Shown: positions 23,116-31,265 of the stretch, in pieces
Position numbering within the stretch: position 1 is the first letter of the stretch
How the letters are laid out: each line of letters opens with the position of its first letter
Origin: K189A clade bacterium
GTDB lineage: Bacteria > Pseudomonadota > Gammaproteobacteria > Pseudomonadales > Azotimanducaceae
Direction of reading: 5' to 3'
Length of the DNA: 64,000 nt
Assembly (NCBI GenBank): GCA_902613475.1
Contig: CACMHG010000001.1
Coordinates: forward strand, 62,001 to 126,000
Translations under genes and position numbers: made by a program
The notes under the pieces: generated by a model
What the model saw: the letters and a program-made list of their open reading frames with translations, nothing else
Databases searched by the model: none
Told to the model about the DNA's origin: nothing

Positions 23116-25929
23116 ATGGGATTGGTCTTAAATACCAATATTGGAGCCATTCAGGCTCAACGCGCTTTGACGGAATCGCGTCAAGAGATGGAAAAAGCGA
23201 TGGAGCGACTCTCCACAGGATCACGCATAAATAGTGCTGCAGACGATGCAGCCGGACTCGCGATGGTTGAGCGGATGACTACGCAAATTCGTGGTCTCAC
23301 TATGGCAACGAAAAACGCGAACGACGGTATTGCACTTATTCGAACAGTTGAAAATGCCCTAGTCGAGGTCTCCGGTATGCTTCAACGGATGCGAGAGCTC
23401 GCCGTGCAAGCCTCAAACGCGACTAACTCTGCGACTGAGCGCGCATTCGCCGACAACGAGCTAAACCAACTCCAGCTGGAAATATCTCGGGTCTCGGCAA
23501 ACACACGTTACAATGGAACTCAAGTGCTTAACGGCACTTATTCTGCGAAGTCCCTTCAAGTGGGCACGATGTCTGGAGAGGAAATAAAATTCAGCATCGA
23601 TTCAGTTGAGAGCACCCTTTTGGGCGCCTACATCATGTCTGGAGAGGAAAATGTTGGCGCCTACGCTGCCGCTACCTCCACGACAACAGGCTACACCTCG
23701 ACCACTAATTTAACAGACGATGCGGACGACATCACGATAGAAGCAAACGGCAACACGCGCGTTATTGATGTTTCGGCAAACAATACCGCGAAAGACGTGG
23801 CCAAAAAAATAAATTCGGTAGCAGGTGCAACTAACGTCTTTGCTCAAGCAAGAACGTTCGCTCATGTGGCTATGACTTCCGCGATCTCGGAAAATTATAA
23901 GCTCGTTATTAATGGCACGACCACGGCCGCTTTTTCAATTTCGAGCTCAGACGTTAGCGATGCGGTTTCAAAAATCAACGCAGTCAATGCAACAACTGGC
24001 GTAATGGCATCAGCGACCAATGACAACAAAATTTTGCTGGAAGATGCCGACGGCGACGACATTATTATTCAAAACGGATCGGCGGGAACAAACCTTACCG
24101 TAACCGGGGTTAAAAGCGACGGGATCACAGAAGGCGGAGGTGTTCGATCTCTCGAATCAAGTGGTATCGAAGTAGCTAAGGTCGATATCGCCGACGTCTA
24201 CGCTGCTTACTCTAAGTGGGCCAATGGCGGCAGCCCAGCTGCCGCTGGAAGCTTGAGAACGACTTTCAACGGCGACACTGTAACCCTTACCCTGGCAACT
24301 GCCGCAGACGCAGGAGCGACATCGACATCAACTACTCTTGGCCAGGACATTACAGCGGCGAACTTTGCCGCGCGGTTTGGGCTCGCGTACAATGCGCATT
24401 CAGGATCGACAAATTCTGCGGCGACGGCGGGCTCCGCTGATGGTGCAACAGCTGGCGCAAAGGTAGTTGCGTTCACGCAAACCAACACGGGGTCTTTTAA
24501 CGATAATAACGGCCTGTTGGCTGAAATAAACGACGGCTCGGTGACCAAAGCAGCTATAACGGGGGTCGATCTAAGAACTAAATTGGCCCTAGCGACCACA
24601 GACGAAACCGTTACGATCACCTTTGATGGTGTCGCTATGGACTTCACGGCAAAAGCCTCAGGTACCGCAACTGTCACAACGTCTGGTTCTGAAGTGATCG
24701 CCAAAGATGCCAGCGCATCAGACCTCTTAGCTTTTTTACAAACGCTCGCAACCAACCATAGTGCGACATACACCGTTGCCGCTAACGCTTCTGACTCAAG
24801 CAAATTTGACTTCACGAAAACAGCGTCAACTGCGGCAAGCGGGTCGTTTATCTACAACACAGGCGCCACTGGCGGCGTCCAGACAACTGCCGCTGGCGGC
24901 ACAACTGTAGCCTACGCGGCTGCCGCTTTTGCTACCGCCACGAAAGCAGACAACAGCACCAGTATTGTCGAGGCTTCTCATGCAGAGACAGTTGCTGGGG
25001 TGGCCGCTTCTTCCGACTCTAGAGATACAACGAAAGTGGTCGGAACTTTAAGATTGAACGCAGCTAATGGCTTCTCAGTTACCCAAACAAATGGCGGCGC
25101 TACAACAGAGGTAGCAAAAGTCGATGTCGCTGACATTTATGCCGCTTACCTCAAGCATAAAGCTGCGGCCACATCTGGCTCAATTCAAACAACCTTCAAC
25201 GGAGATACGGTAACGCTCACCTACGCGCACTCGGCAGATGCAGGCGCCTCTTCCACGTCGTCCACACTCGGCAATGACATCACTGCAGCCAACTTCGCTG
25301 CACGATTTGCACTTGCTTATAACGCGCATTCTGGGTCGGTCAATTCATCAGCATCTGTTGGAAGCGCCGACGGGGCTACATCAAACGCGAAAGTAGTCTT
25401 ATTCACGCAAACAAACGTCGGATCGTTCGACGATTTGCAAGATCTAACCGTTGGGGCGGACACAGACACAACTGATGGCACCATTTACACGAGCGTTACG
25501 AAGGCAGACAACTCAACCAGCGTTGTTGAAACGTCTCATGCCGAGAAAGTCACAGGTGCCGCATCCATCACAGACACCTTTTTCGCAAACGGAACCACTA
25601 CGGGGACCCTGCAGTCTGTCGCTGACGTAGATATTAAAACGCAAATCGGAGCGAGCTATTCGATAGCAACAATCGATGGCGCTTTAGAGATCGTATCCGG
25701 TATGCGAGGCGGGCTCGGTACTTTGCAAAATCGACTCGACTACTCGGTTTCAAACCTAATGAAGGTGACAGAATATACCATCGGGGCAAGATCGAGAATT
25801 CAGGATGCAGACTTTGCAGCAGAGACATCCCGCTTAGCTAAAGCGCAAGTTTTGCAACAAGCTGGCGCCTCGATGCTAGCGCAAGCGAACGCCTCCACCG
25901 ACATCGTACTGCAGGTTTTGAGAGGTTAA
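23116..25929 (+). CDS. fliC: Giant flagellin (937 aa) with an internal duplication
   Basis: D0/D1 ends are intact: NTNIGAIQAQRALTESRQE, RLSTGSRINSAADDAAGLAM at the N-terminus and NRLDYSVSNLMKVTEYTIG, ARSRIQDADFAAETSRLAKA at the C-terminus, ending DIVLQVLRG. Between them lie ~690 residues, beginning with a Flagellin_IN-like module (TDDADDITIEANGN ... SDVSDAVSKINAVNATTGV). A ~110-residue unit starting VAKVD(I/V)AD(V/I)YAAY and containing TTFNGDTVTLT, DITAANFAARF and AYNAHSGS occurs twice (about residues 353-465 and 666-777; 24172-24510 and 25111-25443). The insert is Thr/Ser/Ala-rich with few charged residues, as in surface-exposed filament domains. Confidence 0.95.
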   Translation: MGLVLNTNIGAIQAQRALTESRQEMEKAMERLSTGSRINSAADDAAGLAMVERMTTQIRGLTMATKNANDGIALIRTVENALVEVSGMLQRMRELAVQASNATNSATERAFADNELNQLQLEISRVSANTRYNGTQVLNGTYSAKSLQVGTMSGEEIKFSIDSVESTLLGAYIMSGEENVGAYAAATSTTTGYTSTTNLTDDADDITIEANGNTRVIDVSANNTAKDVAKKINSVAGATNVFAQARTFAHVAMTSAISENYKLVINGTTTAAFSISSSDVSDAVSKINAVNATTGVMASATNDNKILLEDADGDDIIIQNGSAGTNLTVTGVKSDGITEGGGVRSLESSGIEVAKVDIADVYAAYSKWANGGSPAAAGSLRTTFNGDTVTLTLATAADAGATSTSTTLGQDITAANFAARFGLAYNAHSGSTNSAATAGSADGATAGAKVVAFTQTNTGSFNDNNGLLAEINDGSVTKAAITGVDLRTKLALATTDETVTITFDGVAMDFTAKASGTATVTTSGSEVIAKDASASDLLAFLQTLATNHSATYTVAANASDSSKFDFTKTASTAASGSFIYNTGATGGVQTTAAGGTTVAYAAAAFATATKADNSTSIVEASHAETVAGVAASSDSRDTTKVVGTLRLNAANGFSVTQTNGGATTEVAKVDVADIYAAYLKHKAAATSGSIQTTFNGDTVTLTYAHSADAGASSTSSTLGNDITAANFAARFALAYNAHSGSVNSSASVGSADGATSNAKVVLFTQTNVGSFDDLQDLTVGADTDTTDGTIYTSVTKADNSTSVVETSHAEKVTGAASITDTFFANGTTTGTLQSVADVDIKTQIGASYSIATIDGALEIVSGMRGGLGTLQNRLDYSVSNLMKVTEYTIGARSRIQDADFAAETSRLAKAQVLQQAGASMLAQANASTDIVLQVLRG

Positions 25930-26052
25930 GGGTAGTGCGGAAGTTTTAATCGATGCCTAAACACTGGCAATTAGCTAACGGTTTTATAAGTAGCGATAGA
26001 GGCTTCGCTAAAGCATTAAACGAAACACGAGCGTTAAAGACGCTCCAGGAAA

Positions 26053-26433
26053 ATGAAGATGGCTATTGAGACAATTGGCCCCAATACGGGCAATGAAAAT
26101 ATGCTGCGGTCTGCAACCGAGACCGGTCGAGTTTTGCAGAATCAGCAGTTGAGCAAAGTACAGGCTGAGCAGGTATTGCCTCCTCAACAGGTAACCCCCG
26201 GGGACTACTCCGAGCGAGAGATAAACCTAGCGATCGAGCAAGTGCAGGTAATGATGGATCTTCGTAACAGATCTGTAGAGTTCACCACTGACACAGAAAG
26301 CGGCGCTCAAGTTGTGAAGGTTGTGGACTCCGATTCAGGAGACGTGATCCGGCAAATACCTGCAGAGGAGCTGCTTTCCTTCATGAGAAACCTCACTCGT
26401 ATGCTTGGAACTTTCATTGATGAAACCACATAA
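26053..26433 (+). CDS. flaG: Flagellin-associated protein FlaG
   Basis: 126 aa. The C-terminal half is the FlaG domain: VEFTTDTESGAQVVKVVDS and GDVIRQIPAEELLSFMRNL. FlaG is found beside flagellin and fliD genes and influences filament length in several polar flagellates. It follows the giant flagellin by 123 bp; no good sigma28 match was found in that gap, so it may be read through. The start could also be the ATG at 26059, which has the better ribosome-binding-site spacing. Confidence 0.88.
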   Translation: MKMAIETIGPNTGNENMLRSATETGRVLQNQQLSKVQAEQVLPPQQVTPGDYSEREINLAIEQVQVMMDLRNRSVEFTTDTESGAQVVKVVDSDSGDVIRQIPAEELLSFMRNLTRMLGTFIDETT

Positions 26434-26576
26434 ACGCACCGGATACACAGATTAAACCGGGTGCAAGTGGCGCTCCTGCACAAACCCCTAAAGCTGCGTC
26501 ACTTGTATCCGATTTATTTAATAGGTAAAAGATGCTGACTCAACGTCAGCGCGAGACTCACTTGGATAAAAAGAAG

Positions 26577-26954
26577 ATGTACCGAAAATCCGCACTGGCT
26601 GAATACAGCAATATCGATGTCGAGACCAAAACGGAATCCCAAAGTCCGGCCCAGTTGATCACCATGCTCTTCGATAAAGCATGCGTGCTGCTGCGACAAG
26701 CGAGCGAGAATCTGGCGCACAGTGAAGGAGAGGCGTTCGACAAAGCCACCACTCACGCCATGCAGATTGTCATCGCCTTACGTGGCGTTCTTGACATGGA
26801 AAACGGCGGCGACGTTGCGCAAAGTCTCTATGAGACCTATACGTCTATCGCCGCCAGCTTGTTCAAAGCGAAAAGCGATAAGGACGGGGAAAGCATTGAG
26901 AAGCTCTACTTGGCTTTGTCAGAGTTGCGCGAAGCTTGGCAAACCGTCAGCTAG
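26577..26954 (+). CDS. fliS: Flagellin export chaperone FliS
   Basis: 125 aa from the ATG at 26577 (MYRKSALAEYSNIDVET), which matches the family's start; an in-frame ATG at 26532 would add 15 non-family residues. The body has PAQLITMLFDKACVLLRQA and a C-terminal SLYETYTSIAASLFKA ... LREAWQTV, the FliS four-helix bundle pattern. It binds the C-terminal D0 of flagellin and delivers it to FlhA. Here it must handle five flagellins of very different size. Confidence 0.93.
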   Translation: MYRKSALAEYSNIDVETKTESQSPAQLITMLFDKACVLLRQASENLAHSEGEAFDKATTHAMQIVIALRGVLDMENGGDVAQSLYETYTSIAASLFKAKSDKDGESIEKLYLALSELREAWQTVS

Positions 26955-27011
26955 GTAGCTGTCTCGAGACCGGAACCGCGTTAGTCGCAGCCATCCTAGT
27001 TCTCGGCGCAG

Positions 27012-27530
27012 TTAGGTAGCTTTCACCATATAGAATGGTCGTGGCTCGCTCCTAGAAATCCTGCAAGAACGCCCAGCGTTGTATGTATACACCACGCAGG
27101 CTTTTCTAGCACGAGTACCCTCACCAAGTACCCAGAAGTTAGCGATCAGAGGGTTTGGGAAGACGTTAGTATTAATCGCTGGATTCACGCAATTCGGTTC
27201 TCTTAGGCTCAGAAATTCACCTTCTGTTGGTAGGCGCCATTTTTCTCCGGCCTTGGTATTTATTTCAGCCAGAATGCCGTCTAACTCATCGTGCGTGACC
27301 AACAGGGCGTCGCCTGAGCAACCTTGCGTTACGTAGCGCTGCCCGAAGGCACATCGGTACCATTCCATTCCAGTATCGGGGTCAAGCACGATGCCGTTAT
27401 CCATAATGATATAGCGTCCGGTGTCACCCTCCGGGATGTACCCGTGACAAGCTTCAGTTGCTCTGCTGAAATCGCAGCCAACTAGCATAAGTGATATCAG
27501 TATCAAAAAGTTCAGCCGTACAAGCAGCAT
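27012..27530 (-). CDS. DUF1566-type lipoprotein
   Basis: 172 aa. A signal peptide with lipobox LVGC (Cys at residue 19) is followed by a DUF1566-like fold: IVLDPDTGMEWYRCAFGQ, EKWRLPTEGEFLSLREP, NVFPNPLIANFWV. Proteins of this type are common secreted or outer-membrane lipoproteins in marine gammaproteobacteria and have no settled function. It converges with fliS and is divergent from motA; there is no evidence that it is flagellar. Confidence 0.75.
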   Translation of the reverse strand: MLLVRLNFLILISLMLVGCDFSRATEACHGYIPEGDTGRYIIMDNGIVLDPDTGMEWYRCAFGQRYVTQGCSGDALLVTHDELDGILAEINTKAGEKWRLPTEGEFLSLREPNCVNPAINTNVFPNPLIANFWVLGEGTRARKACVVYTYNAGRSCRISRSEPRPFYMVKAT

Positions 27531-27603
27531 TATCGTTCTTCCTCAGCTTTGGTACAGCTTTTGCTGCAGTAAGTTAGATGTAAATCGAGAATTCTTCAGA
27601 ATT

Positions 27604-27630
27604 TAAAGTCCTTATAACATCGACCGATTG
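27604..27630 (+). promoter_or_regulatory. Sigma28 promoter of motA-motB-motB
   Basis: TAAAGTCC, an 11-nt spacer, then ACCGATTG, with the inferred start about 50 nt before the motA ATG. It places the stator genes in the last class of the cascade. A short TTGC-GA-GCAA repeat (27636-27645) lies at the mRNA 5' end. Confidence 0.78.
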
Positions 27631-27687
27631 TCTCCTTGCGAGCAATAGCACACAATCCAGCCATCATTATTTGACCAGAGGATAGTT

Positions 27688-28452
27688 ATGGACATTGCGA
27701 CAATTATCGGTCTCCTCGCCTCACTTGGAACAATCGCTTTCGCCATGAACAACGCGGCGCCCATAGATACTTTCATCGAAGGCACATCAGTCCTCATCGT
27801 GTTTGCAGGGTCAATATTGGTACTGTTGACGCGCTCCAAGCTCGGTGACTTCCTTAACATGTTTTCGAAAATCGTTATGAAAACGGTCTTTGCGGGCGTT
27901 GACAAGCCCGTTGACCTAATCGAGCAAATTATTGAAATGGCAAACATCGCCAGAAAAGACGGTCTAATAGCACTGGAAGGCCAAGACATTAAAAACCATT
28001 TCTTAGCCAAGGGTATTGGCTTACTGGTTGACAGCACGCCCGCAGAAATCATTGATTCAAGCCTTGAAAATGAGCTCTCGCTGATGAAATCACGCCACGA
28101 AAACGCGGCATTGATGTATCGATCATGGGCCGATATCGCCCCTGCCATGGGCATGATCGGTACGCTTTGCGGTTTGGTGGGCATGTTACAAGCCATGGAC
28201 GACCCTAAGGCCATTGGCCCCGCCATGGCAATCGCTCTGCTGACAACTTTGTACGGCGCGCTGATAGCGAACGTAATCGCTAAACCCATTGCCGAAAAAT
28301 TAGAGGGCTATTCCAAAGACGAAACAGAAAATTGCGAACTCATTATAGAAGGTATTCGACATATACAGAGCGGAACGAACCCAAGGTCTATGGCGGATCT
28401 GTTGGCAACCCGCTTGGCTCCTAATGACCGCTCTGCCTTAGAGGGCTTATAA
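27688..28452 (+). CDS. motA: Flagellar stator protein MotA/PomA
   Basis: 254 aa, PomA-like length. Four membrane segments (about residues 3-20, 28-48, 150-172, 180-202) and the MotA/TolQ/ExbB domain with SWADIAPAMGMIGTLCGLVGML and AMAIALLTTLYGALIANVI. The cytoplasmic loop between helices 2 and 3 carries the charged residues that meet FliG. PomA/MotA forms a pentamer round two MotB/PomB helices. PomB-type partners and FlgP/FlgT suggest a sodium-driven motor, but ion choice cannot be read with certainty from sequence. Confidence 0.95.
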   Translation: MDIATIIGLLASLGTIAFAMNNAAPIDTFIEGTSVLIVFAGSILVLLTRSKLGDFLNMFSKIVMKTVFAGVDKPVDLIEQIIEMANIARKDGLIALEGQDIKNHFLAKGIGLLVDSTPAEIIDSSLENELSLMKSRHENAALMYRSWADIAPAMGMIGTLCGLVGMLQAMDDPKAIGPAMAIALLTTLYGALIANVIAKPIAEKLEGYSKDETENCELIIEGIRHIQSGTNPRSMADLLATRLAPNDRSALEGL

Positions 28453-28464
28453 CGGCACGCCGCC

Positions 28465-29616
28465 ATGGCTGAAAACCAAGATGCAGGCAACCAGACGGGG
28501 CTTGAAGAAGAAAGCGGCGCGCAAGAGCCCCTACCGCCGAAGAAAAAAGAGGAGGAATGTCCCAGGTGTGACAAGGGGGCGCCAGCGTGGATGGCGACGT
28601 TTGCGGATATGGCAACACTGCTGATGGCGTTCTTCGTGTTAATTTTGTCCTTTTCAAGCGTTAACGTTCCTAGATTCGAGCAAGTTGCCGGATCGCTTAA
28701 GCTAGCCTTTGGCATTAAACGCGTTGTAGCCAAGATTTCGATTCCTATGGCGGAGACCATCCTAGTCAGCACCTTTACACTGTCAGAGGCAGCCCCAACC
28801 GTCTTACCTCAGCCTACTCAGAGTGTCGTGGACCCGTCCCGGCGCAATGTCAAGCAGATGAAAGGCCTCAACGAGGCAGCTGCAGATATCGAGGCCGAAT
28901 ACCAACAGGTTTTAGAAGCTATGGAGTACGAGGTCGAACAGGGTCAGGTTGTTGTCAGCATTCAGGGCGAGGAAATTGTGGTCGAGGTAATCGAGGATTC
29001 TGCAGACAACTCCGATGCCACTGACTCCAGTTTGGGCAATGGTGGTCGTATTTCTCAGCAGACCCTTGAAATTGCACTGGGTGTGAACGAGGTAGCGAGC
29101 GAGATTACCAGTGAGATAGTCGTCAAACGACAAAATCAGGGTCTGGCAAAGGCCGAGGGGCTGGCCACCGAGGCCGCGAGCAAATATGAAGCTATCCGCG
29201 CGGAACTTAGCGAGCAAATCGAACAAGGCTTGGCCGAAGTCGAGAGAGACGGCGATAGCGTAATTATACGCCTTGGACAGCAAGACAGCTTTTCCTCTGG
29301 CAGCGCCGCCTTACAGTCAGGCTTTGAAGACACGCTGATCAGTGTCGGTGACGCCCTTAGCAACACCGGCGGTCAAGTACGCGTTGAAGGCCATACGGAT
29401 AATGTCCCCGTAGCTTTCAGCGAACGTTTTCGCTCAAACTGGGATCTCTCATCCGCGAGATCCGCTGCCGTAGCCAACTTTTTGCTAGACAACAGCCAGC
29501 TGCAACCCGGCAGAGTCACCATCACGGGCTTAGCCGACAGCGAACCCATTGCAGACAACAGCACGGCCGCGGGACGCGCCCAAAACAGGCGAATAGAGGT
29601 CATTGTCGATGGCTGA
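28465..29616 (+). CDS. motB: Flagellar stator protein MotB/PomB, paralogue 1
   Basis: 383 aa. A CPRC pair precedes the single transmembrane helix (APAWMATFADMATLLMAFF, about residues 40-66) that contains the essential Asp in FADMATLL. A long acidic, helical linker (about 90-250) leads to the OmpA-like peptidoglycan-binding domain (VEGHTDNVPVAFSERFRSNW, RSAAVANFLL, GRAQNRRIEVIVDG). It follows motA by 12 bp and overlaps the second motB by 8 bp. Confidence 0.93.
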   Translation: MAENQDAGNQTGLEEESGAQEPLPPKKKEEECPRCDKGAPAWMATFADMATLLMAFFVLILSFSSVNVPRFEQVAGSLKLAFGIKRVVAKISIPMAETILVSTFTLSEAAPTVLPQPTQSVVDPSRRNVKQMKGLNEAAADIEAEYQQVLEAMEYEVEQGQVVVSIQGEEIVVEVIEDSADNSDATDSSLGNGGRISQQTLEIALGVNEVASEITSEIVVKRQNQGLAKAEGLATEAASKYEAIRAELSEQIEQGLAEVERDGDSVIIRLGQQDSFSSGSAALQSGFEDTLISVGDALSNTGGQVRVEGHTDNVPVAFSERFRSNWDLSSARSAAVANFLLDNSQLQPGRVTITGLADSEPIADNSTAAGRAQNRRIEVIVDG

Positions 29617-30754
29617 AGTAACAACAGATCCCGATCTAGAGGAGGCCGAAGAACAGGAAGAGCCGAAGAAAGTTAAACCTAAGGAGTGCCCGAAGTGTGA
29701 AGTCGGAGCGCCAGCCTGGATGGCCACCTTTGCCGATATGGCTACGCTTTTAATGGCTTTCTTTGTACTCATCCTTTCTTTCTCAGAAATGGAAGACCCC
29801 TCCCTTACCAAAATGCTCGACGGAACCATGCTCGATGCCTTTGGCGTGCAATACGATCAACCGAGTATCGAACCGCCCATTGGTGAGAGTATGATCGCTG
29901 AGAATTATCGAACAACTAAGAGCCCAGCAGGGTTGGACCCGCAAGAGGATACAACCGATGAGGAGCCTGTTGAGCAAGATCTCGAGGAGAACACCGACTT
30001 CAACCAATCAGAGACCATTTCAGATATTGAGAATGTGCTGCGCACACTCGCAACTGAAATCGCCAAGGGCAAGGTGGAGGTCCGAGAGGAAGACGGCAAA
30101 ATTACGGTTTCTGTAAACGAGTTATCCGACGCTGAACTTCTCGACGAATCGGGAAATCGAAACAGTGACGGCGAAATTGACAGTGAAGACATAGAAATTT
30201 TTGCCAAGATCGCAGAATCCCAGGCTTTTATGGAGACCGAGCTGGAGGTCGAGTATCTGTCAGCCGATACTGAAGAGGAAATGCTGCGCCAAACGCGGAA
30301 AGATCAGGAGTTGGATGACAAATACCAAATACTCCAGGCGGATCTGAGCGCTGAGATCCAGCAAGGGCTTGCATCCGTCGAAAAAGTCGGCGATCAGATT
30401 TTGATCAGTCTATCCGCGGCTAATTCATTTCGCTCAGGGTATGCGGAGCTTCAGCAAGGATTTTTGCCTACCCTTCGAAACGTTGGAGAATCCGTAGCAA
30501 GGGCTGGCGGCCAGGTCCAGGTCTCTGGGCACACCGACAACATTCCTATCGCATTCAGCGAGCGATTTGACTCCAACTGGGACTTGTCTGCGGCTCGAGC
30601 CGCCGCCGTGGCCGACTTCTTTTTTACCACCAACGATTTAGACGGTGAACGTGTTAGTGTTTTTGGTTATGCAGACACCAAACCTGTTGCTGACAACGAC
30701 AGTCCCGCGGGCAGAGCGCAAAACCGTCGCATTGAAATACTGATTGATGGTTAA
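29609..30754 (+). CDS. motB: Flagellar stator protein MotB/PomB, paralogue 2
   Basis: 381 aa from an ATG overlapping the first motB stop (ATGGCTGA). Same layout as paralogue 1: CPKC pair, transmembrane helix with FADMATLLMAFF and the essential Asp, acidic linker (about residues 75-245, more acidic than in paralogue 1) and OmpA-like domain (VSGHTDNIPIAFSERFDSNW, GRAQNRRIEILIDG). Both copies look functional. The helix and OmpA domain are well conserved between the two; the linkers diverge strongly, which points to an old duplication. A single MotA gene serves both unless another lies elsewhere. Confidence 0.93.
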   Translation: MAEVTTDPDLEEAEEQEEPKKVKPKECPKCEVGAPAWMATFADMATLLMAFFVLILSFSEMEDPSLTKMLDGTMLDAFGVQYDQPSIEPPIGESMIAENYRTTKSPAGLDPQEDTTDEEPVEQDLEENTDFNQSETISDIENVLRTLATEIAKGKVEVREEDGKITVSVNELSDAELLDESGNRNSDGEIDSEDIEIFAKIAESQAFMETELEVEYLSADTEEEMLRQTRKDQELDDKYQILQADLSAEIQQGLASVEKVGDQILISLSAANSFRSGYAELQQGFLPTLRNVGESVARAGGQVQVSGHTDNIPIAFSERFDSNWDLSAARAAAVADFFFTTNDLDGERVSVFGYADTKPVADNDSPAGRAQNRRIEILIDG

Positions 30755-30981
30755 GCGTCAGAATACGAGCGACGAGTCATAAGTTTACGGGCATGGCATC
30801 GCGGCAGCGGGGACACCAATGACCATAATAACAAGCGCGCGAAAGCGGCTCTGCCATGCTCTTGAGCACTACCACAGGAGCGACCCTGCTTCTGTCATCA
30901 TTAGCTCCGTTGTCGTTGGGGTGATCGCGATTATTTTAGATATTGATGGCACTCAGAAACGGATCGATCGTGGAAACTCGA

Positions 30982-31167
30982 ATGGACAAAAGCACACCTA
31001 AGCAGCCGCCCGTGAGCTGCTGGCAATGCCAACATTTCAACACCAGCTGGGATAAGAACTTTCCTTACCTTTGCCGAGCGCTGAATTTCAAAAGCCGCGC
31101 ACTACCCTGTATTGAAGTTAGACAAAGTGATGGTCGTGAATGCTTAGCCTTCACGCCAAAACCCTAG
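30982..31167 (+). CDS. Small cysteine-rich conserved protein
   Basis: 61 aa. Pattern CWQCQHF near the N-terminus, then PYLCRALNFKSRALPCIEV and GRECLAFTPKP. I recognise the pattern as a small conserved protein seen in many beta- and gammaproteobacteria with four spaced cysteines that could bind a metal; its function is not established, and database labels for it are unreliable. Starts at GTG 30970 or ATG 30943 are also possible. It follows the stator genes by about 230 bp. Confidence 0.65.
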   Translation: MDKSTPKQPPVSCWQCQHFNTSWDKNFPYLCRALNFKSRALPCIEVRQSDGRECLAFTPKP

Positions 31168-31265
31168 ATTCCACCGTCGCCCATGTTAGGGAGCGGGTGC
31201 GGCCAACTAGAGCATGCACGACTGAACAGTAAGAAGACGTTATCCCAGCGTCATGAGGGGAAACA

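Noticed and set aside
24207-24815. 202-aa ORF antisense to the giant flagellin
   Set aside because: Its Ala/Val/Ser-rich protein mirrors the low-complexity flagellin codons on the other strand; no ribosome-binding site and no family.
30819-31001. 60-aa ORF with a hydrophobic stretch between the second motB and the cysteine-rich protein
   Set aside because: A GGGGA site precedes its ATG, but the sequence fits no family and its end overlaps the start region of the more convincing downstream gene. Left out as unproven.
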